Shown piece after piece: positions 1-11,102 of a DNA stretch of 64,000 bases. Every line of letters begins with the position of its first letter. Positions within the stretch are counted from its first letter, which is position 1. The DNA is from Pezicula radicicola (Eukaryota > Ascomycota > Leotiomycetes > Helotiales > Dermateaceae). Position numbers and translations under genes: made by a program. The notes beneath the pieces were generated by a model. That model was not told the origin of the DNA and searched no databases. It saw only the letters and a program-made list of their open reading frames with translations. Where the stretch lies: the NCBI GenBank assembly GCA_003008705.1, contig PDUO01000002.1:142898-206897 (forward strand). Reading direction: 5' to 3'.

Positions 1-639
1 TTGCAGTTATGAAACTGCTACTGGATGTAGTTGCTGTAGAAAATGCGGTTACTAAAACATCGCCCGTGAAGATTTCATAGTCAAGTCCAAAAATCGCAGA
101 GTCGAAAATTGAAATATCCAGTCTTGAGAGCTATAGCATATAGCGAGGTCATGGAAGCTGTGGATTGAATAGTAGGAGTAGAATAATTAATGGCACGGGC
201 GGGTAGACAATCAGCAGGCGAGCACAAGTAATCCGTCGACGGGGGTCCAGCTTCGATATTACAACTAATCTGTGAAGGTGTGCACTGATATCCCGGAGGA
301 CAGCCCCAAATATAATTCGAAGTGGCGCAAGTAGCTGGTTACGTGAAACTTGGATTTGTTGTACGACTTGTGCAGACAGTATAACTGTATGAGCCAAAAT
401 CCGTACTCAAGGGTTGTTGATGATACAGATGAGCTACTAAACTTTGGAGAAGGAGGGGAACTGCTACTTGACGCAATCAATGCCATGAGAGGGGGCCTGG
501 TAATTTGATCGCCTATTGTGATTCTGAGGCTGCTCTGCAATAGAACAACACGAGATCAGGACTCTGTAATTAGCGCGAACGATAACAGAATATTGTTCTC
601 GTTACACCAGACAAGGCTTTGGGCCCCCGAATATGCCCG
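1..639. other. No supported gene (window edge)
   Basis: Only short open frames occur here. It may hold the eroded remainder of the HET gene, but I recognise no protein similarity. Confidence 0.5.
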
Positions 640-1057
640 AACAAGTTAATCTTTAATGCAGCCCGACAATCATCACTCGAATCTTGGATGATACATAGAG
701 TCGATCCAGAGATATTGGTAACCTAACCCGCGTGACAACTATGGCATCATGAAACGTCTGAGTAAATCGTCAATGGGAATTTGAAGTTGTCTTTCCTCCA
801 GGTTTGTCGAAGGTTCGTGACACTCGACCCCAACAATGGCTTAACGCTACCCAAACTCCTTTGAATCCATTGGTCAGCCTTAACGATGGCATCCTGCTGG
901 TATCGCCAACATCTATAACATGAGTAGATAGATATTCAGCTTGGCTGTAGGGACATGAGGAGCTATGATTGCTAATGCATTCCTTAATCCACTGCTTCAT
1001 CGTAGAGTAGCAGATTTCAGTATCTGAGCTCGACTGAGCTCTTCTACCACTAATCAA
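640..1057 (-). pseudogene. HET-domain (heterokaryon incompatibility) gene fragment, decayed
   Basis: Reading the minus strand from 1057, the first frame carries hallmarks of the HET domain: a Cys-rich lead (W..C..H..SCPYS), THVIDVGD, LRL, then WVALSHCWG. The domain then continues only by changing frame: STNLEERQLQIPIDD is in a second frame, FHDAIVVTR in a third, GYQYLWIDS in another, and CIIQDSSDDCR after a further shift. In intact HET proteins these blocks follow one another in one frame. No splice sites explain the shifts, so this is a pseudogene with at least three indels. The rest of a normal HET protein (several hundred residues) is not recognisable downstream. Such genes take part in fungal non-self recognition and turn over quickly. 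Confidence 0.8.
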
Positions 1058-1221
1058 TGAATTTCACTAAGCTCACTGCGAAATCAAGTTCAAGCGCCAG
1101 GAAGCTTCTCTTTCACAGTAACTAGCCTTATAATGAATTTTTAGAATGCTACCTAGAATAAAACATTAACTGATACGCTTAAGGAGTATTAACATTACTC
1201 CGAAAAAGTGTTTCCTAGATT

Positions 1222-3587
1222 TAAGCAACTGTATCTGCTACAAGACCAATCTTTGCTTCAAGGCTATTGTCAACTTCTACGTAGTCCAAAGTTGCAGAGG
1301 ACATTCCTTCTCTTTCTCCACTGATCGGTGGTACTTTTTGCCTCTTCCCATCCGTTGTCTCTCCAGAGTTTACCTCGTCAATCATACTTTCCACATCATT
1401 ATGAACTACCGATTCACTAGTATCCGCATCTCCAAACCGCAAACCCTTGGCATCCTCCATTCTCCCAGCCTTAGCAGGAACCGTAGGTTTGAACATCAAG
1501 TTTCTAAGATACCCACTAGTAGTAGTCCCCGCCCTCTGAGCTTTCGTCGTTCCATCACCCAACCAAGCCCACATATTCAAACTCGTATCACTTGTCTCTG
1601 CACGAGTCCATTAGAAGTCTTCCCAGCGAGGGTGTTCAAAAGCTTGGAGAGCAGACATAGAACCACCTGGATAAACGAAAACGACTCGTCCATCTTCTTG
1701 TCCTCGCTTAAACCAGGAACGACACCCAAGGCCGTAAACAATGCCTTTCATGTATGTGTCGACGTATTGGCCGAATTGATGAATTGGTTCTTCTCTGCGT
1801 GGGATTTCCTAGTCAGCATATACTCAGAAGGCTTGGATGCGGATCTGGAAAGAAAAAGAACACATACTTCGCAACCATACTCTTCAAACCTTCTCTCTGC
1901 AACTTCGCAACTGATTTGCAAATATATTCGGCTACCTGTTCAAGTAAAATGATTGTGCTTCCTGTTCCAGGACCTCCATTCGGTCCTAGATAGAGAAAGT
2001 AGTGTGGCATCTTTGCTGGACACATTGAAAGATATGCTTCAGGCGTAGGGTCCCAAACTTCTCCCAGTGTGACACCGTTGAGACCATACGTTGGAAAGCG
2101 TGGTTTAAGGCCCCTGTCGAATTGTTAGAAGTTACTCTGAAAATTGAAAACAGGTTTTAGGAAACGAACGTATCAAAACCGGTTGCGCAGATTATTACGT
2201 CAACGGCACGGTGCTTGCCATCGATGGTCTGTATTCCGGTCTCTGTTATCTTTTCGATTTTGGTAGGGATAAATTCTACGTTGTCTTGAACGATGGCATC
2301 TAAGTAACCAGGACCAGCTGCAATGAATGATCAGCAGCTTGAAGTCGAGCTATTTGTATGGTTACTTACGAGTAAGTCGTCTGCAACCAGGAGCTACAGA
2401 AGTGTTAGACTCTATCTACTATGCATATCTGGAAGGTGCTAGATACTTACGAAAATCAGGGATTAATGCGTCGTATACTTCAGGTTTCTTCGCCAGTCTT
2501 GTCTTCATTTTCTCGTCAAAGAGCGCATGAGCTTGCTTCTGTAATTCAGTGCCATTGACAATGAAGTCTGTCCCCGAATTGAGAGCATCCTCCACTGCAC
2601 AGCGATACTTTAAATACTCGTCTGGATCACTGGCCCACTTGTCGAGATCTTCTTTCGTGTGATCAACTATAAAATAAATTTAGTGCTTGAAATCTACAGA
2701 AGCGAATATAACTTACAATCTTCAAGCTTCTCCGGATTCAGTCCAGGGACTTCACTCCCAGGTTCTCGGTAGGCTATCCAAGTTCTACCCTTCATATAAT
2801 GATCACAATGTGCAACCTTTGGCTGAATCTGGGGAAGAAGCTGTATTCCAGATGAACCACCTCCAATTAATGCAACATTCTTCCCAGTCACATCGTACGA
2901 ATCATCCCAATTAGCCGTATGGACTTTATGGCCTTTGAAATCGTTAAGTCCAGGAATCTCAGGCCAAACCCATTTGTTGAGGATTCCAGTTGCTGAAATC
3001 AAGACATTGCCACTGTCTGACCAGATCTGTGTACTATCAATCGTTGAAGTTACAACACTGGTGACTCAAATGGGAAACTTACTCTTCCAGTTCTTGAATC
3101 TTTCAATTGCACAACCCACACTCCTTCCTCTTCATGCCATCTCGCTTCAACAACCTCAGCAGTAAATGTAATATACTTATAAACATCATACTTCTCCGCA
3201 ACTCGTTTCCAATACTCAAGAATCTCACCACCAGGTGCATAATATCTCGACCAACCAGGATAACTTTCGAAAGAAAGCTGATAAGCAGCTGCCGGAATAT
3301 CACACGCAACTGATTCAGTTATGGTTTTTTTTTTTTTAAAAACAAGGTTCTGATCAGAAATTTATAGAGTTCCAGTTGATGATAAACTTACTTCCCGGAT
3401 AACGATTATCAAGCCAAGTTCCACCGATATCAGTAGACTTTTCATAGATTTCTAATTCTAGATTCTCGATCTTTTGTGGTAGCTTTATGCCGCTTAGAAT
3501 TCCGGATATGCCTGCGCCAATGCAAAGAACTTTGATTTTTGCAAATTCATCGATGGGAGCCTTTCGGATTTGAAATCTGTCTGACAT
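1222..3587 (-). pseudogene. Baeyer-Villiger-type FAD monooxygenase with in-frame stop
   Basis: The gene starts at 3587 with MSDRFQIRKAP, followed by the FAD-binding GxGxxG (CIGAGISGILSG, about residue 22) and GGTWLDNRYPG. After introns come the CDIPAAAYQ and FESYPGWSRYYA segments, the ATGILNKWVWPEIPG motif, the NADPH-binding GGGSSGIQ and IICATGFDT near the C-terminal third. This order matches flavin monooxygenases of the Baeyer-Villiger/StcW type, which oxidise ketones to esters in secondary metabolism. About seven short introns restore one frame, the last at about 1808-1866. After HPRWEDF the frame meets TAA at 1611-1613, then continues open for about 130 residues to the TGA-side end at 1222 with family-like sequence (MWAWLGDG). 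No plausible intron removes the stop. It is either a recent pseudogene or a protein lacking its C-terminal eighth. Confidence 0.8.
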
Positions 3588-5664
3588 TCTGTAGAATTCT
3601 TCTAATGTTTTTGATGTTGTTCAGCGCTACAAGGAGGCTTTTGAGAGAACGAGTGAAGGCGGGGGTTTACTATCTGACATGGTGCCATTGTTTGCAGTGT
3701 TTACATCAGTCTGCAGATGGATATGTTGATCCGGCGCATATACCTGGGAAGGAGTGGAGAATTGTCAGGAAAGTCGATGTCAGTTCGCCAGTTCGCTAGT
3801 GAAAGGACATCCAAATCCAGTTGGTTGCATTCGGTGGTACTTCTCGGTAATCGCATTACTTAGCGAGTGCCTCGAAAGGGGGCGTTAGTTTGTCTGTTTC
3901 ACATGATACGAATCCATCATTAATGTAAAAGGTATGGTAGAATGACGAAAACCTAACTTAACTAACTAATGTCTTAGATTACTTAGAAAGTGAAAATCGA
4001 AATAGATGTGACCAGCAGATACGAAATATGCTGATTACCACGTGATATTTCCCCACCGGAGGTACTACCGTAACAAGCAGAATTACCGGCACCGTATCTG
4101 CAGCCACCAAATTCCAAGCCTCTTTCTACAGTACAACTTTTACAAGAACCATCCTTGACATTAGCCAGCCCGTCCATAACTACAGCCAGGTTCAACAACA
4201 CCAACAATATGTGCGGTCTCTTCTCCTCGATAACTCCGAGCTTTAAACCTCGACACAAGCCTTCTTTCTCTCCGTCAAGCACAACAGTAGAATGCCAAGT
4301 CCCCAATGCTCAAGAACCATAAGCGCCGTTGTCCACCTATTACTCTAATCAACCGAGTCAAGGAAGGTCAAAAAAAAGGACAAAATACGACAATGAAACG
4401 ACGCCAAGCCAAAACGAGGGTACTTTCAGCCCGGGCAGAAGCGGACAGAAAGCGCCTCTTACTACTTACAGACAAGCAGACAAAACCAATTTACAAAAAT
4501 GGGAAGAGACACAACTTTTGTACAGTTAGTTATCTTTTATAAATCTTTATAAATCTTTATAAACCTTCGGTGCTTCGTCAGGGTTGTTTTGGATTTCAGA
4601 GCCTGACCTTGTCCTGCTTAGACATCCTTCTAGAATTTTGGATTTCAATTTAAGAGTTATGCGCAGCAAGGTGCGTTAACTGTCTTTTAGGTTTAGTCCG
4701 TAGTTTTCTAGACCAAAAAGGCTGTTCTTGGCTCATTATGTGGCGTCGTCGTCGAAAGTTTATACTTTTCACACTTTCCATGGTTTCCACCAGCTAAAGC
4801 TTAAAGCAGCTTTTTCAAACCGTCTATGTACGACTAGGCGGAATTTAGGTAGAAGGTTTGTCCGGAGTATTTCTCCCATCATTCTTCATGGACGAAATTA
4901 TATCTTCGAGACCAGAATTTCAAATTCAAGGACTCTTATCGAGATGAAATTTCATCGTTTATCCAAATTCCCTTGTCCTAGCTGATACATAGACATGGGT
5001 TCTCAGCTTCCCTAAATCCCCAGCAAAAAAAGAAAGAGTCGCTTGTCTTTGCCAATCTCAGATCTTTTTGCAGATCCTCCGGTACTCTCACAGACCTCGG
5101 CAGGGTTCAACACGGGGATACCACCAAATAATTTTCGTAACTTTCGTAACTCACATTTAACCCCATCTCAAGTCTCCACCAATCCTAGGCAAACCTAGAG
5201 TCTGATCCCGTCGTCCATCCAGTTTGATCTTCGAAGACAGGGAGAGAAACAATGTTTATTCCGTAGAAAACAATCTGATTGGTTGAATTCATTGAAATGG
5301 TTAATTCCCGCCCTGGGAACTCCATGCTATTTGCATGGTGTCGAAGTTTAAATATGGCACTTACCCATGTCAGCCACGAACGAGGAAGGAGATCTTCTAG
5401 CACGCCAGCACGCCCGCCCGCCATACCACATAATACACGCCGATTCCCTGGCTGTCGTCGTCTCAGTTCTCATGGAAACTTCGTAGGGTGCCCAACGTAG
5501 GGTAGGCCTCTTCTCTTGGCTGACAGAACTGAGACAAGTACAAGTACTAACCAAAAAGTCTCTTTTCTAGAACAAAAAACAAAACAAGAAAAGCCCCCTC
5601 GTGGCACTCTCTCTCCCTCTCCCTCCTTTCCTTTCCCTTCCCTTCAGCCGCACATCAGCCAGCA
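3588..5664. other. Intergenic, no supported gene
   Basis: About 2.1 kb between divergent genes (monooxygenase and receptor). Short frames are present on both strands, including a cysteine-containing one at 3983-4306 minus, but none shows a recognisable domain or convincing codon pattern. A short direct repeat (ATAAATCTTT, three copies) lies near 4530-4560. Confidence 0.5.
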
Positions 5665-7218
5665 ATGACATTATCACCGGATTCCGTGACTTTGTCACCA
5701 CTACCAAAGGTTCTCTCACAGGGCTTAGTAGCAGTAACAACATTCGGCATATTATCCTTCATTTGTTCACTTTCCCTCTTCATATTCCTCTCCTATCGCT
5801 TATTAACCTGGCAGCGACAATCACAACCTGGAGAATCAGCTCGAGCTCAAACTCAACATCGGCCGACAAACCAATTTTTATTCTTGATTTACAATTTATT
5901 GTTAGCCGATATACAACAATCTCTCGCCTTTTCACTCAATCTTGCTACTTTGACGAGGGATTCTATTTTAGTTGGTTCTTCGGAATGTTGGGCCCAGGGT
6001 TGGTTTATTTCGACTGGTGATCTTGCTAGTAGTGTTTTTATTCTAGCGATTGCCGTACACACTTATATGAGTGTGGTTCGACAGTACAGATTACCCACTT
6101 TACCATTTTATTGCGGTATAGCAGGATGTTGGATATTTGTTTACGCACTGGGGATTATCGGACCAGCAATGTATCGACAAGATTTCTATGTCCGAGCTGG
6201 AGCTTGGGTATGTATTCATTCCCAATCCTCAAATACCACCCACATCTTCTCTCCTTTGAACCCAAACCCAGAACTACAATTTGGAACTGATTAATAACGT
6301 TGATCACAGTGTTGGATAAACGAAGACCATCAAACAGATCGTCTCTGGCTCCACTACTTCTGGATATTCCTCGCAATCTTCACCACAATCGTCGTCTACA
6401 TTCTAATCTTCATCCACCTAAACCGATTCCTGCCCTTTAATTCTACACTTCCTCTCTCCTCAGAATCAGAACCCGAATCAATAAACATCAATAACAATCA
6501 CAATCACCATAACAACAACCACAACCACAACCATCACCACCACCAACAACAACAAACAACCAACACAGACCCCAATCTAAGCTCAACACCAATGATGCTC
6601 CTCTACCCCCTAATCTACACACTATGCACCACACCCCTAGCAGCAGGACGAGCCGCCTCAATGGCAGGCCGCGAAGTATCACTAACCTATTTCTGCATAG
6701 CCGGATCAATGATAGCATGTAACGGCTGGCTCGACGTCCTCCTATACGCAACAACACGGTCCTCGATCGTATTCGCAGAATATTCACCATCAGAAGAAAC
6801 AGGGCTTGAGACTTTTGCTTTTATGGGGAAGGGTCATAAGTTGGGTACTGTTACTACTGTTCAGGGGGGTGGGAATATGAATGGGGAGTTTGGATCTACT
6901 GGAGGAGGAGGAGGGGGGAGCGGACATGGGAGGAATGGGAGTATTTTTGGGAGGAATGGGAGTGTTTTGGGGAGGGTTATGGTTAGGGATGGGAGGGAGA
7001 GGAGGGATAGAGGGAGGGAGGGGAGGGAGAGTAGAGAGAATCTTTATGTTGGGTATAGTGGTGGTCAAAGTGCTGGAGCTTCATTTGCATTGGGTCAGAT
7101 TGAGGTTAAGGAGAGTGTTAATGTTACTATTGAACGGAATGAGTGGAAAGGGAGAATGGGTAGTTGGGGTAGTCGTGAGGGTGGGAGTGTTAAGAGTGTT
7201 AAGAGTTTATATTCTTGA
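5665..7218 (+). CDS. Git3-like G-protein-coupled receptor
   Basis: Two exons (5665-6207 and 6310-7218) joined across a 102-nt intron (GTATGT..CACAG) give 483 residues. Hydrophobic helices begin at about residue 22, followed by a second helix with FLFLIYNLLLADIQQS, a Cys-containing third (SSECWAQGWF), a fourth and fifth, a long third cytoplasmic loop rich in Asn and His (about residues 230-270), and two more helices (LLYPLIYTLCTTP and the AGSMIACNGWLDVLL region). The layout and the LLLADIQQS-type helix fit the fungal Git3/glucose-sensing receptor family that signals through a G-alpha/cAMP route at the plasma membrane. The cytoplasmic tail of about 140 residues is rich in Gly, Arg and Ser, with a hexaglycine stretch and two RNGS repeats. 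The ligand cannot be told from sequence. Confidence 0.82.
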
Positions 7219-7999
7219 TGCGATTGTATCGTATGTATTATATACGGGGAGATGTGACTGGTGGTTCATATTTACTTGTACTTTTATACCAGATACCAAA
7301 TTTTACTATTCAAACGACTTAGAAGAAAAAATGACGTATGTCTTTTAGAATTTTTAGAGCAGATAGAAAGGTACTATACCATATCTCTTATAGACTATAC
7401 CTAGCTTAAATCAGGACTGAATTAGACTAGTAAGATGTTAAGATAAAGACAGCAGATCTAACCCTTAATACCAGTCAAAGACAGTAATATTATACTACCA
7501 CCGACTTCTATAAATAAGAACCCAACGAATGATGACGAGTTTAAATTGACTCATGAACGATGCAGTAATATGCAACACATGCACAAAGAAATTGCGGATA
7601 TTAATTTATCCTAGAAACCGAGTTCTGGGCAACGTGGGTTAATAAAATAAGGATCGCCAGCTTCGTAGCCTTCCAATGATGTAGTGATAGAGTCTGTCCA
7701 CAAGTAAATTTAAAGATAAGGCTTTTTTAGGTAGGAGAATTGGAAGTTGTAGTTGATGCTGCTATTGTTGTTTTGTAACAGTCTAACGTAGTCAATATAT
7801 CGGCACTTCGGAGGCGTAGCAAATCGAGGGGTTGAGTGAGCATGATGTCCTCCTGTAGATGTGGAAGACTTGATTTTAAATAGGCAATATTTAGACATTC
7901 TATATGCAAAAGATGTATCCCTACAATGCTCTCAGTCATATTAATAATGACCTCTTCCTCCATATCCTATCCCCAATCAACTAAAATTAAAATGATGTT
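7219..7999. other. Intergenic, no supported gene
   Basis: The region lies between the 3' ends of two convergent genes. It is AT-rich and no feature is recognised beyond presumptive untranslated sequence. Confidence 0.6.
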
Positions 8000-10064
8000 T
8001 TAAAACAAGCCATGGAAGAAACGACGTGGCAAGTTTTTCAACGTCCGCTGCTCAGGCACGAAATCATCATCCAGAACAAGCGCACGCATGCCGGACGTAA
8101 GATCCATCTCATGACTGCGGATATAAAATGTAAGAGGATCCTTTCTTCCAAAATGCGTCCACAATTTCCACCCAATATAGAGTGCAATAATGATAGGAGC
8201 CGCAAGATAGGATTGGAAGAAAGAGCTAGGATCTGGGGAACCTCCAACAGGCCAGAGTGCAGTATAGAAGGTGGCGATCATACAAACACTGTTCAAAATA
8301 AGACCGTAGTATGAGCCGATAACCCCAAAGCCTGCCTGGTAGGGAAGTTCATCCTTAGAATGGCCTTGCATCTTCCAGCCGCGACGGAAACGGATGTGCG
8401 CGAGGCAGATGGTACCCCAGACGAAGAAGTCAGAGAGACCAGATAACGATAGGAGCCAATTAAAGATAGTGGACTCGTTCTTCGCCTCACCAATGAAAGC
8501 GAGGAGGCCAAACAAGAGTTGAATTGCCACACCCCAGATTGGACGACCGTGTTTGTCGACATAGGCGAGGAACTTGGGTGCCATACCGCGCTCAGCGAGG
8601 GCTTGCATTGTGCGAGTTGAGCCGAAGGTGCAAGAATTTGCAACGGAGATGACGGACACTAAAGGAGGATTGTTAGTTTTACTTCTTGATTAACGAAGGT
8701 TGGGGGTATTTGAGAGCGAAGACTTGTCTGGGGATTCAAATAGAGGATAATTGTGTACCTGTGATGATAGCATTGAAAATAGAAGGGAGGGCTTTGATTT
8801 CAGCCAACCTGATGGCAATAACGAAAGGAGAGTATTTGGTGTCTGCGCCGGAAGAGTTGAGGAGGTTAGGGTCATCGGAGGGAACGATCAGACCAATAAT
8901 AAAGAGGGACAGAACATAGAAGATGGCAATACGCCAGAAGACTTGCTTCGATGCAGCTGGGACGGATTTGCGAGGATTGGCCGCTTCGGCAGCAGCAAGA
9001 CCGACCAATTCTGTGCCTCCAAATGCAAATGCAGAAACAACAAAGACGGAACAGAAGCCCTTGAAGCCATTGTGGAATGCTCCAGGGTCATGCCAGTAAT
9101 GGGCTCCGATATATCCTTGTGGTCCCACCCCACCACAATCAATGATGATGCCTAGGATGATGAATCCAACTACGCCAAGGATCTTGATGATACTAAGAAC
9201 GAATTCGACTGGGAATGTCAGTATATATCCTGCGAGCACACTAGAGGATATCCACGTACCTTCACCGTAACCGCGCACTCCAAAAATCTGAATAATGGAT
9301 AGAAGGACCAAGAAGACAGAAATCCAAACGCCAACATTGATATCTGTGCGCCAAAACTGAATCGTAATACCAGCTGCCGTCAATTCGAAGGGTAAGATGG
9401 TAAGCCAACCGATCGCGTAGTCCCAACCGACGGCGAATCCACTGTGGAGAAATCAGCACTTAGCCTCAACAACCGAATAGCGCATGGAAACATACACCGA
9501 AGGATCAACGAAGCGAACAATATAAGTGTAGAAGGCGCCGTTGACAGGATACAGGACAGCAAGTTCAGCAAGAGCTTGGACGGTGCACAGAAGCATGGAG
9601 CCAACGATAATATAACCGAGGACCTGGGGTCGAAAAGTAAGCATTGAACCATTGCTTGGACGGCATGCGCCAATGTCTTGTCGTCGCGTAGGAAAGAGAG
9701 TAGCTTCATACCAAGCTTCCGGGACCACCGGTTGACAGAGCACTACCAGAACTAACGAACAAACCAGCACCAATTGCACCACCTAGTAGAAGGTATTTAA
9801 TTAGAGAATATTCTGCGTTATGGAAACATTCGAGAAGTACGCAATGCAGCCAGGCGCGACACCTCATGGCGTGGTGCACAACGTGATCAACAACATACCG
9901 ATAGCGATCATCTGCATGTGGCGACCTTGCAACGAACGCGACAGTGGGTTTCCCTTATTGACGAGTCCTATATCTTGTGTTTCAATATCACCCGTATGCT
10001 GAGGAGGACTATGACTATTGTAGCCTTTGTCATCAGCGACGCCGGGATCCTTGGGGGGTTCCAT
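8000..10064 (-). CDS. Amino acid permease (AAT/APC family)
   Basis: The start at 10064 (MEPPKDPG) gives a hydrophilic N-terminus of about 50 residues, then the APC signature split by an intron: MQMIAIG joined to GAIGAGLFVSSG (exon 1 10064-9899, exon 2 from 9782). Further exons encode PVNGAFYTYIVRFVDPS, the helix pair ending IFGVRGYGE, the conserved FAFGGTELVGLAAAE, NPRKSVPAASKQVFWRI, and a C-terminal block from 8659 with NSCTFGSTRTMQALAERG. These are the diagnostic motifs of yeast Gap1/Agp1-like permeases with 12 membrane helices, which import amino acids with protons at the plasma membrane. At least five short introns are needed. The tail ends LPRRFFHGLF. Substrate range is not predictable. 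The stop codon is TAA at 8002-8000. Confidence 0.9.
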
Positions 10065-11102
10065 TGTGTGCACTTTGCTGTCTGATGCCGAAGCGGGTGC
10101 GTGCGAAATGTGCGACGAGGATGATGATGGGTTCTGGAAGAAGCTGTACATATACTGCGCACAACAGTACGAGGATGGGAAACGTAGCACCGTGAAATCA
10201 CCAGAGAAGGAAGAGTCTCGACTCAATCTCAAGTGCAGTCGGAGTGAGAAGGAATAATGAAGTGACGGTAAGTGCAATATAAAAGAGAAGACACGAAGAA
10301 AATCAAGTCAAGTCGGCCATCTTCTTCGCCGTGGGATGACTTCTTCCCTTGTCCCTTCAGCTGCAGCAACACTGCTCGCCACTCAAGAGGGCAAGATCGT
10401 TCGTTCGCTCTCCCCGTGTCCATCCCCCCCGTCTCCGGGCATGCTTGTTACTGGAATACCTCGTCTGGTGCCTCAAACATTAGGAAGAAAGAGATAAGAG
10501 CTGGGAGGTTTTAGCAATCAAAAGGTTGACAGCTCTATCCCAGCTCCATCCCAGCTACGACCTGCCATACTGAATCCATCCTGTATCAGAAATCCCTGAA
10601 TCTACTGATAAGAGATGCGGGCACCTGTCGAATCGAGTCACACGACGACGGCTTTCTCGGATCAGGGTACGACAGAGGATTCTGTGGTTGAACAAGCATT
10701 GTTGAACAAGGAAGGTCGGAATGCATGGGGAGATGATGATGATGATGACGATGATGTTGTTGTTGTTGTTGACGCCGAGTGCTGAAGTTGTAAGGCTGTA
10801 AGTGTAAGATGAGTAGGTACCTAGTCGAGTATGTACTGTACAAGCGTGGAGAGCCGCCTCATTAGAAGAGGTGCTGGAGCGTTGTCAAGGGATAGATTCG
10901 ATAATAAGCCAATACAGTACAGTACAGTAACTCCAAGCCCATGGTTCCCGTCGAGCACGGATCGGTCCGCGGTCTGTCATGTGACTATTACCGACGTCGT
11001 GATATTCTGACGCGTCGCGTTACAGTGTGCGGGGTCGAAAACCCTCCCCGCACTGTGATCCAACGACCTCTCAATTACAACACCACATCCATCATGCAGA
11101 CA
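10065..11102. other. Intergenic / upstream region of permease
   Basis: No supported gene. It contains a GAT/GTT microsatellite-like tract at about 10733-10770 (coding for nothing convincing) and a short ACAGT repeat run at 10912-10930. Confidence 0.55.

Noticed and set aside
3983..4306. 107-codon cysteine-containing frame, possible small secreted protein
   Set aside because: No signal peptide and the cysteine pattern is irregular.
6790..7068. Proline-rich minus-strand frame opposite the receptor tail
   Set aside because: It is only the complement of the G-rich repeats of the receptor gene.
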